In this document: positions 17,315-22,500 of the stretch, one piece after another
Layout of the letters: every line of letters starts with the position of its first letter
Numbering within the stretch: position 1 is the first letter of the stretch
Assembly: GCA_963575745.1 (NCBI GenBank)
Contig: CAUYUJ010003891.1
Location: 890,693-913,192, forward strand
DNA length: 22,500 bases
Source: Prorocentrum cordatum
Taxonomy: Eukaryota; Sar; Dinophyceae; Prorocentrales; Prorocentraceae
Reading direction: 5' to 3'
Notes under the pieces: model-generated
Database searches by the model: none
What the model saw: only the letters and a program-made list of their open reading frames with translations
What the model was told of the DNA's origin: nothing
Translations under genes and position numbers: made by a program

Positions 17315-18403
17315 TTACAATCTTACCCGCGTGTGCACGCGGCTTCTGGCAGACCAACTCACCCTCCGTGGACGCGCGCTTCCCCTTGACTGTAGGGCTC
17401 GCTTTTGGAATGTGATCAGGACTGGCAGGGACCTTATTTCTCCATCTTTGGGGAATGAGCCGAGCATCTCGCTCACGCTGGTCCTTGGCCAGCATTTTTG
17501 GTGCATGATTGGGCGCGTGCTCATAATGCTCAGTGTCCTCCAAAAACGCGCGCCCGATCTGCCGCAAATAGCCAAACCGTGGGATTCCAACTCGACGACC
17601 CACGCATGGTCTTGGAGCGAGCTTTGGAGGTCTTTTTTGAGCACCTGGAGGGGGACAGTGTCATTATGCCTACGCCGCATGAGCATGGGCTGGCACAACG
17701 AGCGAGACCGTTCACCCAAGCGCTGGATATACACAAGCTTATCCAGAAACTGGTAGGACCAGTGGTGCCGTTTGAGGCATTCAGCAGTGTGCCCCCATGC
17801 GCGCTGGGGCTCAGCCAGAATGGGAACGCTCCAATAGGTGTCGCACCAATGCACATCATGAGAAAGATCGGGCTCATACCGCGGGCTGCTGCATCTGTGG
17901 TGGTATGATTGGATAGAGCAGGCAGGCATGGCCAATTGCTAGGTAAAGGCCATGCATGTAGGAAGGCTGCTTGCTGGAACATACGCGGGACTTTGCGCGT
18001 GAGAAAAAGAACATGTGCTGGCTACGCTACCTTGACGAACCTGGTACAAGTACTCTCGGCATACAGTGCGTACATGTCGAAGTATGGTCTCATCGTCGCA
18101 CGGGATACGTATGTAGAAAGCTCGAGTCTGAAGCAAGTTTCCTGACTGGAAGAAACGCCCAAGTTTCTGCCTTGCCAACATGCGCTGCGCGGGGGGACAG
18201 TGTTTAGCCCATGCCCAGACACTAAGCGCGTACTCCATGACCTGGGCATGTCTCCGCGCGGAGTGGTAATGGAGCCGATGATTAGGTTCGGTCAGGAAAA
18301 TGGCCAACCACGGCTCGAAATCACGCACAAACAGAAGACTCGCCACGCGTTTTCGTGGCACGGAGAGAAGTTTAAAGCACCAATGAAGCAACTGCTGAAA
18401 CAC
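17315..18403 (-). pseudogene. Unrecognised coding remnant upstream of the RT
   Basis: One minus-strand frame runs from 18403 to 17315 (~363 codons) with a single stop, near 17940. Composition is that of an ordinary protein, with mixed hydrophobic and charged residues such as FLDKLVYIQRLGERSRSLC and VMEYALSVWAWAKHC. This is unlike the R/P/G-rich chance frames elsewhere. I recognise no domain. It lies directly upstream of the YVDD reverse transcriptase on the same strand and in a different frame. A plausible reading is that it is the N-terminal part of that element's protein, separated by a frameshift near 17.2-17.3 kb. Alternatively it is a host gene fragment or chance. Confidence 0.42.
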
Positions 18404-18425
18404 ACAACTTCTTTGCTATAATCCG

Positions 18426-18440
18426 CCGGCGAAGCGCCGG
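18426..18440. repeat. Small GC hairpin CCGGCG-AAG-CGCCGG
   Basis: A perfect 6-bp stem with a 3-nt loop. A similar GCCGGC-GAACC-GCCGGC hairpin lies at 6096-6112 inside the decayed LINE. Confidence 0.85.
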
Positions 18441-18821
18441 GTTCTTTCAAATCCCTGCCAAAACATGAAGTTGGCATTATCGCCCGACGCTTGGCTTCTC
18501 GGTCTACGTTGGGGCATGGGCCTGCTCTTGCTGCCAGGGAGGTTCCAGACATGGTAAGGCGGTGCGACTGGGAGCCTCTAGCGATCTAAGTAGGGGGTCG
18601 CAATACGTCAATGCACAAACTCTCATGTCGAAGGACATTGCTGTTGGAGTCTTGCGCGACCGGTAGGGCCACGAGGTGCCGCCATGCACAACCTCGCCAA
18701 CTCTTATAGCTCGGACGATGACCTCGTCCGCCGAAGTCTCTATAGGTGGCGTACTGCTCCATTCCATGAATTGCGATTGGACGCGCGAGAGGCCTGCGCT
18801 TTTCCAATGTACCATATAGTA
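18441..18821. other. No recognisable gene
   Basis: A minus-strand frame (18824-18504) starts at the edge of the miniature transposon and shows no known domain. Nothing else is supported. Confidence 0.45.
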
Positions 18822-18985
18822 CACCCTGCGAGATGCTTAAGAAATCATGGGTTAAGAAATTCATAGTCTCAGAAATTAAAGAAAACCCAGAACTTCTGTC
18901 AAAATCTTGGGATTTACATTGAAAAGTTAAGAATAATCGAGACTCTGGACGAAAACTTAGGTTTTCTTAAGCATCGCCTAAGGTG
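18822..18985. mobile_element. Miniature TIR transposon, copy B, with TA target duplication
   Basis: This 164-bp element has the same ends as 991-1155 (CACCCTGCGAGATGCTTAAG on the left, CTTAAGCATCGCCTAAGGTG on the right), in the same orientation. TA lies immediately outside both ends (18820-18821 and 18986-18987). The first ~52 bp differ from copy A at one position; the middle is more diverged. Short open frames beginning inside both copies start from transposon sequence, not from real genes. Confidence 0.9.
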
Positions 18986-18987
18986 TA

Positions 18988-20173
18988 TATATTGTACACC
19001 AGGCCAGGTAGAGCACTCTATATGCATCTTTTGGTGCAGGGGGTGCCCACGTGGACATGTGCAAGTGTAAAGCATAGTCTCGCCAAGACGGGGATGAAAA
19101 CTCCTGGTGAGGATAGCTGCTTGCAGCTGGGGGCTACAAACTCTGAGCAGAACTCTGAACTATGTACGCTTGTTATGGTGGTATGCAGCCAAAAGGGTAC
19201 TACGCTCCAAGGCAGCAGTGCAGTGTCCAAGCGTTACCATGAGGCCAACGTGCATCGAATGCTCTTACAGAGTTCAAATGTTGTACGGCATGCGAACCCA
19301 CCCGCGGCCCAGGCACCGAACACGGAAACGACCTGTTCAGCCATGCGCCGGGGTTGCTCGCTCTGGATGGGTTCTCCAACTGCCTCACACGCATGTTTGA
19401 GAGCACGTGGAAGTGGTAGCGCTTGTACGTATTGAATCCAATTTCTTTGGGGAAAAATGGGGATGAGAGTTCTGCATCTGGCTTCCGCTGGATCCATCCT
19501 CCACGGGAAGGAGCCCGTGGACGATAACAGACGACGCGAGTATGCTTTACACACCTGTTCCTGCAAGAAGGGATTCATAGGTGGGCTGCTTGGTCAAAAA
19601 CATTGTAGAGAGCAAGGAGGCCAAACATGACAGGACTAAGAGGACGAGTGCGCCCGAGGCCGCCTCTGCTCCCTTCCCCGTTTTCCCTGGCCTGCTCGAG
19701 CCTCATGCGGATCTCGCCTTGGGGCGAGCAGGGCTGATCCACCTACGAGGCCAGTCCTGGGTCAGTTGCGCCCTCCCGAGCGCAAGTGAGATATGGATGT
19801 GCGCATGCAGTGCGGCGCTGGCCTCACAAGGTCCAGGAACTGAAATGGATACAGGACCCAGCAGGATCGCGCGCTCAGAAGGTCCCGACGCGGGCGTACA
19901 CAGCTCTCGCTCACTCTGTACACTGTGGGTCTACAAGAGATCTACACAGTGAAGGGCGAGCCAAACACCGATGGAATATGGATATGCGCAAACGAAGCGG
20001 GCCACGAGCTCAGCTAACCTAAATGCGAGTAACACACTGTGCAGGATTACGCTGGCTACGTTCAAACACATGCCATGCACAAGTGAGGATATGGAAAACG
20101 GTAGAAGCCTTGATATCTACAACAGCAGTCGGAACGTCAACATACAGAAGGGATGGAATGTCAAGAACTGCTG
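18988..20173. other. No recognisable gene
   Basis: Open frames of 70-150 codons occur on both strands (for example plus 18983-19435 and 19581-19952, minus 19578-19234). Their composition is fairly ordinary, but I recognise no domain and see no codon or splice signal to choose among them. A host gene fragment is possible but unproven. Confidence 0.4.
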
Positions 20174-21078
20174 ATGCTGCTGCTGCTGCTGCTGTTGCTG
20201 CTGCTCCTGCTCCTGGTCCTCCTCCTCCTCCTTTTCCTCCTCCTTTTCCTCCTCCTTCTCCTCCTCCTCCTCCTCCTCCCTCTCCCCCTGGTCGACCCCC
20301 CTCCCCCCTCCACCTCCACCTCCACCTCACCCTCACTCTCCCTTTCCCCCTGAGTATCTCCCTCCCTCCCCCTCCCCCTCCCCCTCTCCCTCCCCTCCCT
20401 CCTCCTCTTCTTCTTCGTCCTCCGCCTCCTCCTCCTCGTCCCATCGCCTCCTTCCCCCTGGAGTGCATAGCCCGCCCGGGCTGGGCGGCGGCAGAATCCC
20501 GCACGAGTCCTCCTCCGCCTCTTCCGATATGCAGTGGCGCCGAGGCGGCCCGCGCGCTCCCGCGGCCGCGGGAACCATCGCCTTGGCCATGTGGAGCTTC
20601 TCCTTCAATCCGCGGAGCTCCTTGGGCATCCCGCCGCTCCGTCTCCTCCTCCTCCTCCTCCTCCTCCTCCTCCTCCTCCTCCTCCTCCTCATCATCATCA
20701 TCCTCCTCTTCCTCCTCCTCCTCCTCCTCCTCCTCCTCCTCCTCCTCCTCCTCCATCGTCCCCCATCCTCCCTCCATCCTACCCCTCGATTTTCCCTCCT
20801 CATCTCCGTTCGTCCTCCTCCTCCTCACCCTCCCCCTCCTCCGCCTCGCTCCTCCCCCTCGTTCTTCCTCCGTCCTTCCTCCTCCTCCTCCTCCTCCTCC
20901 TCCTTCTTCCTCCTTCCTTCCTTCCTTCCTTCCGTCCGTCCTTCCGTCCTTCTGTCCTTCCGTGTTTCCGTCCTTCTTTCCTCCCTTCCGTCCGTCCGTC
21001 CATCCGTCCGTCCGTCCTTCCGTCCTTCCTTCCTTCCTTCATTCCGTCCTTCCGTCCCTCCGACCCTCCCTCCCTCCT
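20174..21078 (+). repeat. ~900-bp pyrimidine-rich tract of simple repeats
   Basis: TGC triplets (20174-20214) pass into TCC-based sequence to about 20460. After a mixed 180-bp interval come nearly pure (TCC)n at 20643-20753 with an ATC interruption, then TCC/CTC, and finally a TTCC/GTCC tetranucleotide array at about 20905-21060. Apparent proteins of several hundred residues (poly-Pro, poly-Ser, poly-Leu, poly-Glu) are artefacts in every frame. Confidence 0.92.
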
Positions 21079-22177
21079 GTTTCCTCCTGTGCTCTCCGCC
21101 TCTGGGCCCCCGGGCGGATCGGGCTCGCCTGGGCCTGATGGCCCCGAACCCTCAGGCCGCCCCCTCAAACCTCCACTCCCTCCTCAAGCTGCCTCGAACC
21201 CCACTTTTTGGCATCAAGGCGCCTGCGGTCCATCCCGCAGGCACGAGCTCTGCGGCGGCGGCCCCGCCGCCGCTGGACCCCCTGCGAGGAACCTCGCGGG
21301 AGGCGAAACTACGCGCCGACCGCGATGCGGCAAGCGCGTGCGAGCCCCCTTCTGTGGGGGCCCGCCGAGCAAACTCGGCTGGGGCCCCACCTCTTTGGCG
21401 TGGGTGGGTGGGACCCCAAAATGCAAGCGGCTCCTCAGAGCCTTGAGAAACACGGCAGCGGGCGAGGACAAGCAGAGGAGAGGCTACGAGGCGGGAGGAA
21501 ACCCACTGTTTTCACGAACGATCACGTTTCCTCCTGTACTCTCCGCCTCTGGGCCCCCGGGCGGATCGGGCTCGCCTGGGCCTGATGGCCCTGAGCCCTC
21601 AGGCCGCCTCCTCAAACCTCCTCTCCCTCCTCAAGCTGCCTCGAACCCCACTTTTTGGCATCAAGGCGCCTGCGGTCCATCCCGCAGGCACGAGCTCTGC
21701 GGCGGCGGCCCCGCCGCCGCTGGACCCCCCGCGAGGAACCTCGCGGGAGGCGAAACTACGCGCCGACCGCGATGCGGCAAGCGCGTGCGAGCCCCCTTCT
21801 GTGGGGGCCCGCCGAGCAAACTCGGCTGGGGCCCCACCTCTTTGGCGTGGGTGGGTGGGACCCCAAAATGCAAGCGGCTCCTCAGAGCCTTGAGAAACAC
21901 GGCAGCGGGCGAGGACAAGCAGAGGAGAGGCTACGAGGCGGGAGGAAACCCACTGTTCTCACGAACGATCACGTTTCCTCCTGTACTCTCCGCCTCTGGG
22001 CCCCCGGGCGGATCGGGCTCGCCTGGGCCTGATGGCCCTGAGCCCTCAGGCCGCCTCCTCAAACCTCCTCTCCCTCCTCAAGCTGCCTCGAACCCCACTT
22101 TTTGGCATCAAGGCGCCTGCGGTCCATCCCGCGGGCACGAGCTCTGCGGCGGCGGCCCCGCCGCCGCTGGACCCCCC
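21079..22177 (+). repeat. 447-bp tandem repeat, 2.46 units, rich in hairpins
   Basis: Units start at 21079, 21526 and 21973 (spacing exactly 447). The third breaks off at about 22177. Units are about 98% alike by eye. Since 447 is 3 x 149, an open frame survives through all units on plus, and equivalents exist in other frames and on minus, so openness is no proof of coding. Within unit 1, perfect or near-perfect stems follow one another: 21221-21242 (8 bp), 21252-21273 (10 bp), 21281-21300 (9 bp), 21354-21390 (compound, ~15 bp) and 21429-21442 (5 bp). Confidence 0.93.
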
Positions 22178-22277
22178 TCGTGCTCTCCTGGCGGCGCAGC
22201 GCCGCCCCCTCTGGTGCGTCCTGCACCAGGTCTTCTCTTAGCGCGCCGCGGGGCCCACCTCGAGGGCCCCCGCGCGC
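22178..22277. repeat. Three further hairpins beyond the tandem array
   Basis: GGCGGCG-CAG-CGCCGCC (22190-22206) is perfect, as is CTGGTGC-GTCCT-GCACCAG (22211-22229). 22241-22277 folds on itself with a GGGCCC core and GCGCGC outer arms. The sequence differs from the 447-bp unit but has the same serial-hairpin style. Confidence 0.82.
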
Positions 22278-22500
22278 ACTGGCGGGGGGACCTGGCCCCG
22301 CACAACCCAGCACACCTGGCTATGCCTAGCGCCGCATTGCCAGCCTCGAAGCTCCCCTGCGCTCTCAGCACTGGCCTGATCGGCCCTGCTGCCCACGCGC
22401 TCTGAGCCTCCGGCTAACGCGACTGCACAACTCCTCAAACCATCGTGATGTAGGTGGCCGCCATACTGCTGGCAACCCCCTCTGCCATGCCGCGCGCCTC
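22278..22500. other. Nothing recognised
   Basis: GC-rich sequence to the window edge, without identifiable gene, repeat or RNA. Confidence 0.5.

Noticed and set aside
20534-22405. 623-codon plus-strand frame
   Set aside because: It is built from pyrimidine microsatellites and the 447-bp repeat. The period is divisible by three, so openness is inherited from the repeat, and other frames are open too.

Overview
The window reads as a repeat-dominated stretch of a GC-rich nuclear genome from a eukaryotic alga, most likely a dinoflagellate. That placement is inference. It rests on two decayed reverse-transcriptase families whose wording resembles the multicopy retroelements of dinoflagellate genomes, long microsatellites, terminal-inverted-repeat (TIR) miniature transposons, and no bacterial operon signals. 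I find no intact host gene, tRNA, rRNA or CRISPR array. Most long open frames are GC-driven or lie inside simple repeats.

Layout. 1-178 carries a diverged ~83-bp satellite that recurs in the opposite orientation at 7206-7690. A 165-bp miniature TIR transposon flanked by TA lies at 991-1155, and a sister copy lies at 18822-18985. 1293-2870 holds inverted repeats, GC-rich hairpins and a (GGA)n tract. 3555-6750 on the minus strand is a decayed APE-type LINE: an endonuclease/exonuclease/phosphatase (EEP) domain at 6138-6722, then an RT palm at 5187-3649, broken by frameshifts. 8.1-11.8 kb is mostly microsatellites and a G-rich CTTGGGG minisatellite. 11841-12205 is an exact five-unit 73-bp tandem array. 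11.3-14.9 kb contains three copies of a dispersed ATCGG-rich repeat and a 300-bp fold-back element at 13556-13855.

16040-17211 (minus) is a second, non-LINE reverse transcriptase pseudogene with a YVDD box. It is interrupted by a ~196-bp A-tailed insertion with 19-bp target-site duplications. Excising one duplication plus the insert restores the reading frame, so this is direct evidence of a retroposition event. Upstream of it, a minus-strand frame at 18403-17315, broken by one stop, may be the 5' part of the same element. 20174-21078 is a ~900-bp pyrimidine tract. 21079-22177 is a 447-bp tandem repeat, 2.46 units long, and each unit is a series of perfect hairpins; further hairpins follow to 22277.

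Nothing here forms a metabolic pathway. The interactions are between mobile elements: one retroposon has landed in another retroelement's RT, a TIR family is scattered across the window, and satellites and hairpin repeats fill the space between.
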